Assembly (NCBI GenBank): GCA_903909375.1
Contig: CAIVVM010000048.1
Span: 1-64,000 of the forward strand
Reading direction: 5' to 3'
DNA: 64,000 bases
Source of the DNA: an uncultured Alphaproteobacteria bacterium
GTDB lineage: Bacteria > Pseudomonadota > Alphaproteobacteria > Caulobacterales > Caulobacteraceae
Shown: piece by piece, positions 23,171-32,283 of the stretch
How the letters are laid out: each line of letters opens with the position of its first letter
Position numbering within the stretch: the stretch's first letter is position 1
The notes under the pieces: model-generated
The model's database searches: none
What the model saw: the letters and a program-made list of their open reading frames with translations, nothing else
What the model was told of the DNA's origin: nothing
Translations under genes and position numbers: made by a program

Positions 23171-25045
23171 CTAGCCCGGCACCGCCACAAACCGCCGCGT
23201 CGCGCCGGGATTCGACGGATCGTGGTCGTGGCCGTTGAGCCTTTCGACCAGACTGATCAGTTCCTCCAGATGCGCGTCATAGAGGCCTCTCGGCGTTGTC
23301 CCGTATGTATTGGCCAGAAAAGCCGCCGCAGCCGTGGCGACGCCATGCTGCGCGCCATTGCCCATGAGCTTCACCGAAGAGCCCGCAACATGGGTGACGC
23401 TGATGTGCTTGCCGGCCATCAGCAGGTTGTCGATGTTGGCTGAATAAAGACACCGGAAGGGGATGCCGTAGGGTTTCTGGTCACGGAGATCCATGATCCA
23501 GTCTTTCAGCCGGAAGTCATACTTCCCTTCACCGGGATTCCAGGCGCAGTGGATGCAGAAGAACCCGTCGTTATCCACCAGCATGTCGTTGTAGCGGGTA
23601 TGGTCGCGGATATCGTTTTCCGTCAGCACGTGATCGCCCCTGTAGCGCCGGAACTCCCCCTGCGCGGCGACAAAGGCCATCCAGTCGAACTCCAGGTTGG
23701 CGTACTGCTCCGGCTCCAGCTTCTTCACGTTCGAGAAGGTGCCGTAGAGCGCCCGCATCAGATAGTCGCGGACCAATTCGCCTGACGTGTAGGGATCCAG
23801 CCACTGGCCGTACTCCCAGTAGTGGGTCGCCGGGAACTGGTTCATCCAGGCCTCGGTGGGTTCGGCGCTGAACTGGAAGGTCGGATTGTCCGGGTTGGTA
23901 TTGACGACGGGCCCCGCCCCGTTTTCGGCGCCCGGCTTGGTCAGCTGGCCGCTGAGGTTGGCATAGTCCTTCGAAACTTCGGTCGCCCAGGGCACGTCGG
24001 GGAAGGGCGCCGGGTGATCGGCCATGCGAGTGCGAAAGAACAGCGTGTTGCCGTGGTGCATCTCGTCGCCCTGCTCGGGCGCCATCGGCTCATCGAAATC
24101 GGCCCGCGCCTCGCGGCCGAACAGGGTCTCGGCGCCCACCAGCACGCCCAGCATGGCCACGCCGCTGGTGTCGATGAACATCTTGCCCCGGAAGCGGCGC
24201 TCGGCCCCGCCCTTGGCCTGGACGGCGACCACCGAGGCGATGCGATCACCCTGGCGCTCGGCGGCGATGATCCGGTGCTCGAGAAAGATACGCGCGGTCG
24301 GCTCGGCCTGCAGCAGCGACAGCGCCGCCAGGTCGCCGTCTTCCGTGCGCTGGGCGAATTCAAGCAACAGCTTGCCCTGGGCGCCGCGCGGCATCAGTCC
24401 GATCTCCTTGCTGGCGTTGCCGCCAAGCACCGGACGGTCATGGATCAGCGCCACCGCCTGGCCCAGGCGCGCCGCGGTCAGGGCCGCCGCACAGCCGGCG
24501 ATCCCGCCGCCGACCACCACAACATCAAATTCACCGCCGTCGACCGGGTCAGCGGGAAGGCCCCGAAGCCGCTTGCGCCAGCTGCGGGCGCCAGCGTCGA
24601 CCGCGTCCGGCGGTGCGACCCCGTCGCGGCTGAGGTAGATCGCATCACAGCGGCCGTCGAACCCGGTCAGGTCGTGCAACGCCAGACCTACCTCACCCTT
24701 CGGCAGGCGCACCTTGCCGGCCGACTGCCAGGCCCAGCCATCCCCGTTGACCCCGAATTCCGTCTCCAGGACGGCGCCGTTGATCGACAGCGTGAAGCGG
24801 CCCGGCCCGTGCGGCGGCGCCCAGTCGCGGGTTCGCACCCAGACCTCATAGGGTCCGGCCTCGTCCACCGGGACTGTCGTCGTCGCGTCCGCCACAGGCC
24901 GCCCCAGTCCGTGGGCCAGCAGATAAGGCGAGCCCATCTGCGCCTCGAATTGTGAATCGACCACCCAGCCGCCGTGGTTCTCGAAGTCCTCCGCCTCGAT
25001 CAGGATGCCGGATGTCGACCCGGATGTGGTCACGGCGCTGGTCAT
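23171..25045 (-). CDS. FAD-dependent oxidoreductase with N-terminal binding module
   Basis: This 624-residue protein has two parts. Residues ~15-175 form a beta-rich module (IEAEDFENHGGWVVDSQF...YEVWVRTRDW) like golvesin or carbohydrate-binding domains. The rest is a PF12831-type FAD oxidoreductase with VVVVGGGIAGCAAALTAARLG, LGGNASKEIG and a late NIDNLLMAGKHISVTHVAG segment. Similar enzymes act on sugars or polymers, but the substrate is unknown. There is no signal peptide. The ATG at 25045 overlaps the HxlR gene stop by 4 bp, so the two genes are coupled and the regulator probably controls the enzyme. Confidence 0.83.
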   Translation of the reverse strand: MTSAVTTSGSTSGILIEAEDFENHGGWVVDSQFEAQMGSPYLLAHGLGRPVADATTTVPVDEAGPYEVWVRTRDWAPPHGPGRFTLSINGAVLETEFGVNGDGWAWQSAGKVRLPKGEVGLALHDLTGFDGRCDAIYLSRDGVAPPDAVDAGARSWRKRLRGLPADPVDGGEFDVVVVGGGIAGCAAALTAARLGQAVALIHDRPVLGGNASKEIGLMPRGAQGKLLLEFAQRTEDGDLAALSLLQAEPTARIFLEHRIIAAERQGDRIASVVAVQAKGGAERRFRGKMFIDTSGVAMLGVLVGAETLFGREARADFDEPMAPEQGDEMHHGNTLFFRTRMADHPAPFPDVPWATEVSKDYANLSGQLTKPGAENGAGPVVNTNPDNPTFQFSAEPTEAWMNQFPATHYWEYGQWLDPYTSGELVRDYLMRALYGTFSNVKKLEPEQYANLEFDWMAFVAAQGEFRRYRGDHVLTENDIRDHTRYNDMLVDNDGFFCIHCAWNPGEGKYDFRLKDWIMDLRDQKPYGIPFRCLYSANIDNLLMAGKHISVTHVAGSSVKLMGNGAQHGVATAAAAFLANTYGTTPRGLYDAHLEELISLVERLNGHDHDPSNPGATRRFVAVPG

Positions 25046-25584
25046 GGTTCGGACTCCGCTTGAGGGACAGGCGACGCGCGCCGCTGTGCGGCGAATTTCG
25101 TGATCCGATGGCGACGCTCTTCGGTCCAGGCCTCGCCAGGCTGGCCCCGCATGTCCATCCACGCGACAAGGCGGCCGCAGGCGGGGCAATTGCCGTCGAG
25201 GTCGAGTTCGGTTCCGCAGGCGCCATGGAACATCCGGACGGCCGGCTGCGCCCCCTCGGGCTTGCACCACCGCTCGCCCCAGGCCCTCAGCGCCAGGATG
25301 ACCGGCATCAGATGGACGCCCTTCGGCGTCAGGCGATAGGCGTGGCGCGGGGGCCGTTCCGAATAGGCCTGCCGCTCAACCAGGCCGTCGGCCATCAGCC
25401 GTTTGAGACGCGAGGTCAGCATCTGGCCCGAAGCGCCGGTCTGGGCCTGCAGGTCCTGGAAGCGTGTAACCCCCAGCAGCAACTCCCGAATGATCAGGAT
25501 GGACCACCGGTCGCCCATGAGGTCGACCGACCTCGCGACCGGGCAGTGCGTTTCCTCGACGATATCGCCGTCTGATGCGCTCAC
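25042..25584 (-). CDS. HxlR-family winged-helix regulator
   Basis: This 180-residue regulator has the HxlR winged helix at residues ~12-105: CPVARSVDLMGDRWSILIIREL, then GVTRFQDLQAQTGASGQMLTSRLKRLMADGLVER and YRLTPKG. It carries an extra C-terminal part with a C..C pair (CGTELDLDGNCPACGR) that may bind zinc. Some HxlR proteins sense aldehydes or thiol oxidants through a conserved N-terminal Cys like the one here. The gene precedes and overlaps the FAD oxidoreductase gene. The 270 bp upstream to the RTX gene show no other gene. Confidence 0.87.
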   Translation of the reverse strand: MSASDGDIVEETHCPVARSVDLMGDRWSILIIRELLLGVTRFQDLQAQTGASGQMLTSRLKRLMADGLVERQAYSERPPRHAYRLTPKGVHLMPVILALRAWGERWCKPEGAQPAVRMFHGACGTELDLDGNCPACGRLVAWMDMRGQPGEAWTEERRHRITKFAAQRRASPVPQAESEP

Positions 25585-25854
25585 CCTTTGATCCCGGCAC
25601 TCGCCTGACCTCAGCAGAAGTCAGTATGATTTTCCAAGTGACCAGAGACTATGCAATTCATACCCACCTTGTCGAGCCTTCTGCCCGGCCTGCATCCCTG
25701 CGCCGGGTAGCGCGGCGGACGGGGGACCTGGCGCCAGAGTCAGCCGGACTGAAGGAAACAGGACCTGACCTTTGCGTGGGATCTGGCCCGCGCAGGTGCG
25801 AGCAACCTCAAGGTAACCCCGCGCCAACCTGTGACGCGGGGCGCTGGTTACAGG

Positions 25855-26511
25855 CTAGGCGATGTCGCTCGCGCTGATGTCCATCAGGCTGCGACCGACG
25901 AGGAGCACGGCGGATTCTATGTGATGCTCCCCCAGTTCGGTGGCGAAAACCACGACATCGCCACCAATCTGGACCGCCACGAAGTCGGCAGAACCGTCGG
26001 CCATCCGGGCATTGGCGATCGCCCGCGCGGAGGCGTAGTCAGCGGCGGTGGCCGTCGCGAAATTCGCGTCCGTAGCGATCAGGCCGTCATCGTCGAACAC
26101 GATCTTGTCCTCACCGTGGGCAAAATCGAGGATGCGATCGAGACCGTCCAGGGTTCGGCCCGCTTCGTCGATCCGGAAGCTGTCGGCGCCGGCGCCGCCG
26201 GTCAGATGGTCCGCGCCATCGCCGCCGCGCAGGGTGTCGGCCCCGGCGCCACCGCTCAGCGTGTCGGCGCCATCGCCACCTCTCAGGCGATCGTTTCCAC
26301 CGCCGCCGGAAAGACTGTCAGCGCCGTCACCGCCACGCAGATCGTTGGCGGTGGAACCACCGGCCTTGCCTTCCGAGGTCTGCGGGCGCGTTTCGCGGCC
26401 ATGGTCGTCCGCGCCGTCATCCTGTCGGCGCCCACCACGGTCATCCGACTGCGTATCATCTGCGCCGCGGCCTCGACCGGCGTCGTCGTTTGATTTGCGT
26501 GACTTCGACAT
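25855..26511 (-). CDS. Small RTX-type calcium-binding protein
   Basis: This 218-residue protein begins with a very charged, disordered ~50 residues ([20 protein letters not shown]) and continues with about six GGxGxDxLx nonapeptides at ~58-112 ([20 protein letters not shown]), which fold into a calcium-filled beta-roll. The last ~100 residues, with [13 protein letters not shown] and a closing [10 protein letters not shown], resemble the C-terminal type I secretion signal region of RTX proteins. I chose the ATG at 26511, preceded by GGAGGAAA. There is no type I exporter nearby. It lacks any enzymatic domain, so it may be a structural or surface protein. Confidence 0.8.
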   Translation of the reverse strand: MSKSRKSNDDAGRGRGADDTQSDDRGGRRQDDGADDHGRETRPQTSEGKAGGSTANDLRGGDGADSLSGGGGNDRLRGGDGADTLSGGAGADTLRGGDGADHLTGGAGADSFRIDEAGRTLDGLDRILDFAHGEDKIVFDDDGLIATDANFATATAADYASARAIANARMADGSADFVAVQIGGDVVVFATELGEHHIESAVLLVGRSLMDISASDIA

Positions 26512-26710
26512 CGCGTTTCCTCCCGAGTTTGTGCCCACCGGTGGTGTAAACGCCTGCGGAATTAACAGGTTCAGAAGAGGTAGAGTGAACGGTTGGAAGC
26601 CACGTCTGAAATCCGGGTTCGGATAACAGGACCGCTGCCTGCAGACCGCAAGCCCTTGCGCCAAGAGCGCCAGACGCTAGGGTCTGGAAACGTTGTCGTT
26701 TGGAGTACGC

Positions 26711-27202
26711 ATGGCCCAGGATCCGCCGGTTCAGGACCTGATGAACTACGAGGCCCTGGCGCAGGACGCGTTACGGGGCGTGGCGAAGGCTGCGCTGAAG
26801 CGGGCGGCCTCACCCGAAGGGCTGCCGGGCGCGCATCATCTGTATGTGACGTTCAAGACGGACGCGGCCGGGGTGTCGGGGCCAAACGATCTGCTGTCGC
26901 GCTATCCCGATGAGATGACCATCGTGCTGCAGCATCAGTACTGGGACCTGGCGCCGGGCGAGACCTTCTTCTCCGTCACCCTGCAGTTCGGCGGCCAGCC
27001 CAAGCGGCTGTCGGTGCCCTATGCGGCGATCACCCGTTTCTATGACCCGTCGGTGCAGTTCCTGTTGCAGTTCGAAGCGCCGCCGTCGGCGCCGCAGGAG
27101 GTCAAGGCTACGGTGGCAGAGGCTGTCGAGGCCAAGTCTGAAGCGCCCGCGAAATCTGGAGACGCCACGGTCGTCTCGCTGGATCAGTTCCGGAAAAAGT
27201 AA
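26711..27202 (+). CDS. sspB: SspB adaptor of ClpXP (alphaproteobacterial type)
   Basis: This 163-residue adaptor binds the ssrA tag of rescued proteins and hands them to ClpXP. Its core (YVTFKTDAAGV...DEMTIVLQHQYWDL...FFSVTLQFGG..KRLSVPYAAITRFYDPSV) fits the SspB-alpha fold. A flexible Ala/Glu-rich linker leads to a C-terminal VVSLDQFRKK, the tail that docks on ClpX. I chose the ATG at 26711; the upstream ATG at 26693 lacks a ribosome site. The tmRNA gene that encodes its target tag is 3.6 kb upstream. Confidence 0.9.
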   Translation: MAQDPPVQDLMNYEALAQDALRGVAKAALKRAASPEGLPGAHHLYVTFKTDAAGVSGPNDLLSRYPDEMTIVLQHQYWDLAPGETFFSVTLQFGGQPKRLSVPYAAITRFYDPSVQFLLQFEAPPSAPQEVKATVAEAVEAKSEAPAKSGDATVVSLDQFRKK

Positions 27203-27208
27203 GTCCGC

Positions 27209-27679
27209 ATGACCGACGTGGTGAGCGCTGAACCCAAACCCCTCACGGACGAGGAAATCCTGGCCCGCTTCCTGCGGACAAAGAACCAGCCCACCGGCTC
27301 GCAGACGCTGGGTTTCCGGATGGTGGCGGTCCATCAGGCGACAAAGTCGGTGGAGGTAGAGTTCGACGCCCGGGCCGAGCTGTTGCTCAATCCGATGAAG
27401 CAGATCCAGGGCGGATACCTCTGCGCCATGCTGGACGAGTGCATGAGCGTGGCCTGCATGGTGGCGTCCGGCATGACGGCGGTGGCGCCGACGCTGGAAA
27501 TGAAGACCAGCTTCCTGCGTCCCGGTGCGCCGGGCAAGATCAAGGGGATCGGGCGCGTATTGAAGTGGGGCCGTCAGGTGGCTTTCACCGAAGGCGAACT
27601 GTTCGATCCCGAAGGTCGGATACTGGCCAAGGCCACCGGCACGGCGATCCCGACGCCCTTCACCAAGTACAAGTCCTGA
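27209..27679 (+). CDS. PaaI-family hotdog thioesterase
   Basis: This 156-residue protein has a single hotdog domain of the PaaI/YbgC kind. The segment NPMKQIQGGYLCAMLDECMSVACM contains the usual helix with the catalytic-region acidic residue, and APTLEMKTSFLRP is the dimer strand. Such enzymes release free acid from acyl-CoA or aryl-CoA; the acyl group is not known. The gene begins 6 bp after sspB and is followed 10 bp later by the C13 peptidase gene, so they may share a transcript. Confidence 0.85.
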   Translation: MTDVVSAEPKPLTDEEILARFLRTKNQPTGSQTLGFRMVAVHQATKSVEVEFDARAELLLNPMKQIQGGYLCAMLDECMSVACMVASGMTAVAPTLEMKTSFLRPGAPGKIKGIGRVLKWGRQVAFTEGELFDPEGRILAKATGTAIPTPFTKYKS

Positions 27680-27689
27680 GGGTCCCGGG

Positions 27690-28451
27690 ATGGCCCGGCT
27701 TCTGGTCGCCCTCGCCCTGCTGTTCCTCCTCGGCTCAGGCCCTGCGCGGGCCCAGGCGCTGGCGGACTGGTCGGCGGTGGTCGTGGCCGGGGACTGGCAT
27801 GCGCAAGACGGCGGGCCGACCGAGGCCTTCGACAATGCGCGTCGCGATGTGACCCTGGCGCTGGGCCGTATCGGCTTCAAGCCGGACAACATCCGCCAGT
27901 TTTCGGTGCGCCCGGAGCGCTACAGGGATACTCGCCCCGAGAAAACCGACCCGCGCGGCATCTATGCGGCTCTGGTCGATCTCTCCGGCAAGGCGCCGGG
28001 CGGATGCCTGTTCTACCTGACATCGCATGGCCTCCCGCAGGGCGCGCAGGTGGATCAGGGCATTCTGCAACCCGGCGTGCTGGCCACCATGCTGGACCAG
28101 AGCTGCGGCGCGCGCCCTACTGTGGTGGTGATCTCGGCCTGTTTCTCAGGGGTCTATGTGCGCACCCTGGCGAAGCCCAACAGGATGGTGCTGACGGCCG
28201 CCCGCCCCGACCGCACGTCGTTCGGCTGTGGGCAGGACAACAAGTACCCCTATTTCGACGACTGCTTCCTGTCGTCCATGGGCGGCGCACGCGACTTCAA
28301 CAGTCTGGCCGGAACCGTCCGTGAGTGTGTGCGGGTTCGGGAGATCGTGGAGAAGGCCAGCCCGCCGTCGGAGCCCCAATTCTGGGTCGGCGGGGCGCTG
28401 CGCCCGATGTTGCCGCTCTATACATTCGATAATCCAGCCAGAACCGACTAA
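27690..28451 (+). CDS. Secreted C13-family (legumain-like) peptidase
   Basis: This 253-residue protein has a cleavable signal peptide (residues 1-21, ending ARA) and a caspase-like fold. The catalytic dyad is visible: His113 in YLTSHG and Cys151 in VVVISACFSG. Bacterial C13 proteins are probable periplasmic cysteine peptidases, some related to GPI transamidase. The RPDRTSFGCGQDNKYPYFDDCF segment may shape the specificity pocket and contains Cys that could form a disulfide. The gene sits between a thioesterase gene and a penicillin-binding-protein-like hydrolase gene. Confidence 0.85.
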   Translation: MARLLVALALLFLLGSGPARAQALADWSAVVVAGDWHAQDGGPTEAFDNARRDVTLALGRIGFKPDNIRQFSVRPERYRDTRPEKTDPRGIYAALVDLSGKAPGGCLFYLTSHGLPQGAQVDQGILQPGVLATMLDQSCGARPTVVVISACFSGVYVRTLAKPNRMVLTAARPDRTSFGCGQDNKYPYFDDCFLSSMGGARDFNSLAGTVRECVRVREIVEKASPPSEPQFWVGGALRPMLPLYTFDNPARTD

Positions 28452-28518
28452 AGCCCCGGCGATCCTGCGGAAGCCTCCGACTCATTTCGGGTGCTATCCT
28501 GCGAGCTGCGAGGGACGA

Positions 28519-30504
28519 TTGAACGATCTGAAGACACGTTGGCCAGGTCTGGCGCTGGCCGCTGCATTGGCCCTTTGTCTGTCCATAGCCCCGGCGCTGG
28601 CCCAGACAGCCGCAGCGCCTGCGCCAGTCCATTCCGGCATCGACCCAGTACGCCTTGAGGCCTTCGTGGATGGCTGGATGACCGACGCCATGGCGCGCGA
28701 GCATGTGCCCGGCGCAGCGGTTTCCATCGTCCAGAATGGTCAGGTGATTTTTAAGAAGGGCTACGGTTTCGCCGATCTGACGCCGCGTCGTCGGGTAGAT
28801 CCGGATCGCACCCTCTTTCGCATCGGCTCGATCTCCAAGACCTTCACCTGGGTGCTGCTGATGAAGGAGGTGGAAGCACGGCGGATCCGTCTGGATCGCC
28901 CTATCAACCTCTACCTGCCCGAAAAGGTCCGTCTGCCCGGCGAGGCGCGAGAGGTGATGGTCCGCCACCTCATGGATCACAGCGCGGGTTTCGAGGACCG
29001 CGCCCTTGGCCAACTCTTCGAGAACGAGGCCAGGCGGGTCCGCCCGCTGGACCTCTACCTTCGCCAGGAGCGCCCCGATCAGGTGCGGCCCGCCGGTCAG
29101 GTCGCCAGCTACTCCAACTATGGCGCGTCACTGGCCGGTGAGGCGGTGGCGTTTGTATCGGGCAAGACCTTCGAACGCCGGGTAGACGACGAAATCACCG
29201 GGCCGCTGGGCATGACGCGCACGACCTTCCGCGAGCCCCGGGCAGAACGGCGCGGCCTGCCGGCATCCATGCCCGCCTATCTGGTCGCGGACGCTGCGCG
29301 TGGCTACGGCTGGCGCAACAACGGCTTTGCGCCCAACGCCTGGGAGTTCATCGGCCAGACAGCACCCGCGGGCTCGGCCTCCTCAACGGCGGGCGACATG
29401 TCGCGCTACATGCTGATGCTGCTGGGTGACGGCGCCTGGAACGGCGTCACGGTTTTCGGACCACAGACCGCCAGGGCATTCAGAACGCCGCTCCGGCGCG
29501 AGCCGCCTGGTGTCAATGGCTGGGCTCACGGCTTCATGGTCTTTGATCTGCCTGGCGGGTTCAAGGGCTATGGCCACCTGGGCGACACCCTGGCGTTTCA
29601 CTCGAACATGACGCTTGCACCCGCTCTGGGTCTGGGCGTGTTTGTCACAACCAATGGCGAAGGCGGCGGGTCGCTGGCCCGCGCCCTGCCATCGGCGGTG
29701 TTGCAGCATTTCCATGGCGCAGCCCGGGTCTTCCCCCGCCCGGGCACAACCGACCTGGCAGGCGCGCGCGACGTGTTCAGCGGGAACTATCTCACCACCC
29801 GCCGTGCGTTCAGCGGCCTTGAGGGGTTCGTCACCCGCCTGGGCGGCGGGGCGGATGTTGAAGTGACCACCGGCGGGCGTCTGCTGATGAAACGCCTGGG
29901 CGGCGTCGAGGCCTTTGTGCTGGATGGGCCGGTCAAGTCGGGCAGGTTCATTTCCGCCAATGGCGACGAGCGGCTGGTGTTCCGGATCAAGGATGGTCGG
30001 GCGACCGGGTTTCAAAACGCCTTCAATACCGAGACTCTGCAACGAACCGCCTTCTTCGACCGACCGCTTCTGTTGATCGTAATGTCGACCCTGACGGCGC
30101 TGGCCGCTGTGGCGACCTTTGCCGGGCTGGCATTGCGCAACACACGTGACCTTCGCCAGAATCAGGTCCAGGCCCGCGCCTCGACGGTGCAGGCAATGCA
30201 GGCAGGCCTGTGGATCTCGGCGCTGCTGCTCTTTGGGACCTGGGCCGCCGGTGCGTCTGACCAACAGGCTCTGATGTATAACTGGCCGGGACTGCTGGTG
30301 GTGACGGCCTCAGCGTGCGCGCTGGTCGCCGCCGTGCTGACATTCGTCACGCTCGCGGCCCTGCCCGCCATCTGGCAGGGCGGGCGGCGCGTAGAGTCCT
30401 GGACGGGCCTGCGCAAGACCTTTTTTACGGTCACAGTGCTTGTGTATAGCGGGTTCTCGATCCTGCTCGCCATGGGCGGCGCCCTGGAGCCGTGGAGCCG
30501 ATAA
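28519..30504 (+). CDS. Class C beta-lactamase-family serine hydrolase with membrane domain
   Basis: This 661-residue protein has a signal peptide (1-30, AQT) and a beta-lactamase/D-aminopeptidase fold with SISK (Ser104, Lys107), YSN (198-200) and HLGDT as the third motif. After the hydrolase domain come an extra beta domain (about 390-510) and four hydrophobic segments in the last ~140 residues. This layout suits membrane-attached periplasmic hydrolases acting on D-amino-acid peptides or esters rather than true antibiotic resistance. I chose TTG 28519 because GAGGGA lies upstream and a signal peptide follows; the longer frame is out of context. Confidence 0.83.
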   Translation: MNDLKTRWPGLALAAALALCLSIAPALAQTAAAPAPVHSGIDPVRLEAFVDGWMTDAMAREHVPGAAVSIVQNGQVIFKKGYGFADLTPRRRVDPDRTLFRIGSISKTFTWVLLMKEVEARRIRLDRPINLYLPEKVRLPGEAREVMVRHLMDHSAGFEDRALGQLFENEARRVRPLDLYLRQERPDQVRPAGQVASYSNYGASLAGEAVAFVSGKTFERRVDDEITGPLGMTRTTFREPRAERRGLPASMPAYLVADAARGYGWRNNGFAPNAWEFIGQTAPAGSASSTAGDMSRYMLMLLGDGAWNGVTVFGPQTARAFRTPLRREPPGVNGWAHGFMVFDLPGGFKGYGHLGDTLAFHSNMTLAPALGLGVFVTTNGEGGGSLARALPSAVLQHFHGAARVFPRPGTTDLAGARDVFSGNYLTTRRAFSGLEGFVTRLGGGADVEVTTGGRLLMKRLGGVEAFVLDGPVKSGRFISANGDERLVFRIKDGRATGFQNAFNTETLQRTAFFDRPLLLIVMSTLTALAAVATFAGLALRNTRDLRQNQVQARASTVQAMQAGLWISALLLFGTWAAGASDQQALMYNWPGLLVVTASACALVAAVLTFVTLAALPAIWQGGRRVESWTGLRKTFFTVTVLVYSGFSILLAMGGALEPWSR

Positions 30505-30527
30505 CCCGCACCAAGGGCGCCTGGCCC

Positions 30528-30543
30528 TTAAACCTGCCTTAAC
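30528..30543 (+). promoter_or_regulatory. CtrA box upstream of fliF
   Basis: TTAA-ACCTGCC-TTAAC is an exact TTAA-N7-TTAAC CtrA recognition sequence 85 bp before the fliF start. CtrA activation of early (class II) flagellar promoters is established in Caulobacter. Confidence 0.85.
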
Positions 30544-30627
30544 CAACCACTGGGTAAATCCTGCCTACCAAGGGGCGGAACAGTCACTGCGCGCCCCTGT
30601 TGATCGGACTGGAAGGGGTGCCCTGAA

Positions 30628-32283
30628 TTGAATCCGTTGATGGGCCTGCTTCAGCGGTTCGGCATCGGACGCGTGGCTGCCATGATCGGCATCGCCGCGG
30701 GCTTCACGGCCGTCATGGCCGCCATCTTCCTGAATCTGGGCCAGCCCAAGTCGTTGCTGTACTCCAACCTGGACCTCAAGGAGGCCGGATCAATCACGGC
30801 TGCCCTTGATCAGGCCGGGATCAAGTACGAGGTCAAGGGCGACGGATCGACCATCATGGTCCCGCGCGATGTGGTGGCTTCCACCCGCCTGATGCTGTCC
30901 GGCAAGGGACTGCCCACCGCAGGATCCGTGGGCTACGAAATCTTCGACGACGCCAGTGCGCTGGGTCAGACCGATTTTGTGCAGCAACTCAACCGCCAGC
31001 GTGCGCTGGAAGGCGAGCTGGCCCGCACCATCGGGGCGCTGGACGGCATCACCTCCGCCAGGGTCCACCTGGTGCTGCCCAAGCGTCAGCTGTTCGAGGA
31101 GGAAGCCGAACAACCGGCCTCGTCGGTGAGTATCGGTGTGGGCGGCCGCGAACCGACCGCCGAGCAGGTCCGCGCCATCCAGAACCTGGTCGCCGGCGCA
31201 GTGCCCAACATGCGGCCGGATCGCGTGACCGTCGTCGACCAGCACGCCAAAACCCTCTCAGGCGGTGAGACCGGCATGGCTGCCGAGGCCGATGGCCGCA
31301 AGTCCGAGGTCGAACAGCGAATTTCCAAACAGGTGAAGACCCTGGTGGAGGGCCTGGTGGGCGCCGGAAAGGCGCGGGTAAATGTCTCTGCCGACCTCGA
31401 TCTGGCCCGCGTTACGACGCAGGAGGAAAAGTACGACCCTGACGGTCAGGTGATCCGTTCTGAAACCACGACAGACGAGAACAGCCGCGAAAACTCGGCG
31501 GACACATCTGGCCAGGCCTCGGTCGCAGCCAACATTCCGGGCGGTGCGCAAGGAGACGAGACCGCGACGAACACCAACACGGCTGGCCGGCAGGATTCGA
31601 CGACCAACTATGAGATTTCCAAGACCATCCGCACCGAAGTGAAGGAACCCGGTACGGTCAAGCGCCTGTCGGTGGCGGTCGCTGTCGACGGGATCACTGC
31701 CGTCGGCGCAGGCGGCAAACCCGGCGCCTACACCCCAAGGTCCGCCGAGGAGATGCAGCGGATCGAGCAGTTGGTCCGGGCCTCCGTGGGCTTTGATCAG
31801 GAACGCGGCGATCAGATCAGCGTGATCAATGTGAAGTTCCCGGTGCCCGCAGAAACCGGCGGCGTCGAAGCGGCGAACCCGCTCAAGGACTTCGACAAGA
31901 ACGACATCATGCGCGCCGTGGAACTGGCGGTGCTGGCCATTGTCGGCATCCTGATGATCTTCTTCGTCGCCCGGCCGCTCCTGGGCGCCGGCGGCGGCAA
32001 GAAGGGCAAGGGCGCGGCAGCCGGTGGCGGCGCAGACGGCGGTCAGTCCCAGATCACCCGCGTTATGGTAATGCCCGACGGCCAACAGGTGCAGGTGGCG
32101 GCCGACGGCAGCATGTCGCAGTTGGCCTTGCCCGGCCCCGGTGGAGATGGGCTGGGACTGGAAATGGCCAATGCCGAGGGTCTGGCCCGGGCCAGCAAGG
32201 TCAAGCAGGTGTCCGAATTCGTGGCCGCTCACCCCGATGAGTCGGTGTCGATCCTTCGCTCCTGGCTGCATGAAACGGCCTGA
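30628..32283 (+). CDS. fliF: Flagellar MS-ring protein FliF
   Basis: This 551-residue protein forms the inner-membrane ring on which the flagellum is built. Transmembrane helices are near residues 15-35 and 430-450 ([17 protein letters not shown]), with YscJ-like ring domains between them. The C-terminal cytosolic tail ([17 protein letters not shown]) binds FliG. It starts with TTG 30628, with GGAAGGGG upstream. It is the first gene of the fliF-fliG-flbE-fliN-flbD cluster, preceded by a CtrA box. The stop overlaps the fliG start by one base (TGATG). Confidence 0.95.
   Translation: MNPLMGLLQRFGIGRVAAMIGIAAGFTAVMAAIFLNLGQPKSLLYSNLDLKEAGSITAALDQAGIKYEVKGDGSTIMVPRDVVASTRLMLSGKGLPTAGSVGYEIFDDASALGQTDFVQQLNRQRALEGELARTIGALDGITSARVHLVLPKRQLFEEEAEQPASSVSIGVGGREPTAEQVRAIQNLVAGAVPNMRPDRVTVVDQHAKTLSGGETGMAAEADGRKSEVEQRISKQVKTLVEGLVGAGKARVNVSADLDLARVTTQEEKYDPDGQVIRSETTTDENSRENSADTSGQASVAANIPGGAQGDETATNTNTAGRQDSTTNYEISKTIRTEVKEPGTVKRLSVAVAVDGITAVGAGGKPGAYTPRSAEEMQRIEQLVRASVGFDQERGDQISVINVKFPVPAETGGVEAANPLKDFDKNDIMRAVELAVLAIVGILMIFFVARPLLGAGGGKKGKGAAAGGGADGGQSQITRVMVMPDGQQVQVAADGSMSQLALPGPGGDGLGLEMANAEGLARASKVKQVSEFVAAHPDESVSILRSWLHETA

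Noticed and set aside
23822..24955. 377-codon plus-strand frame opposite the FAD oxidoreductase
   Set aside because: Arg/His/Gly-rich composition typical of a shadow frame; the minus strand has the dinucleotide-binding motif.
26170..26340. Periodic GC-rich repeats that look like a minisatellite or CRISPR-like array
   Set aside because: The period is 27 bp and encodes the nonapeptides of the RTX protein; there are no spacers.
28519..30504. Antibiotic-resistance beta-lactamase
   Set aside because: The SxxK and YSN motifs only define the broad family; the extra domains and membrane helices suggest a housekeeping envelope hydrolase.
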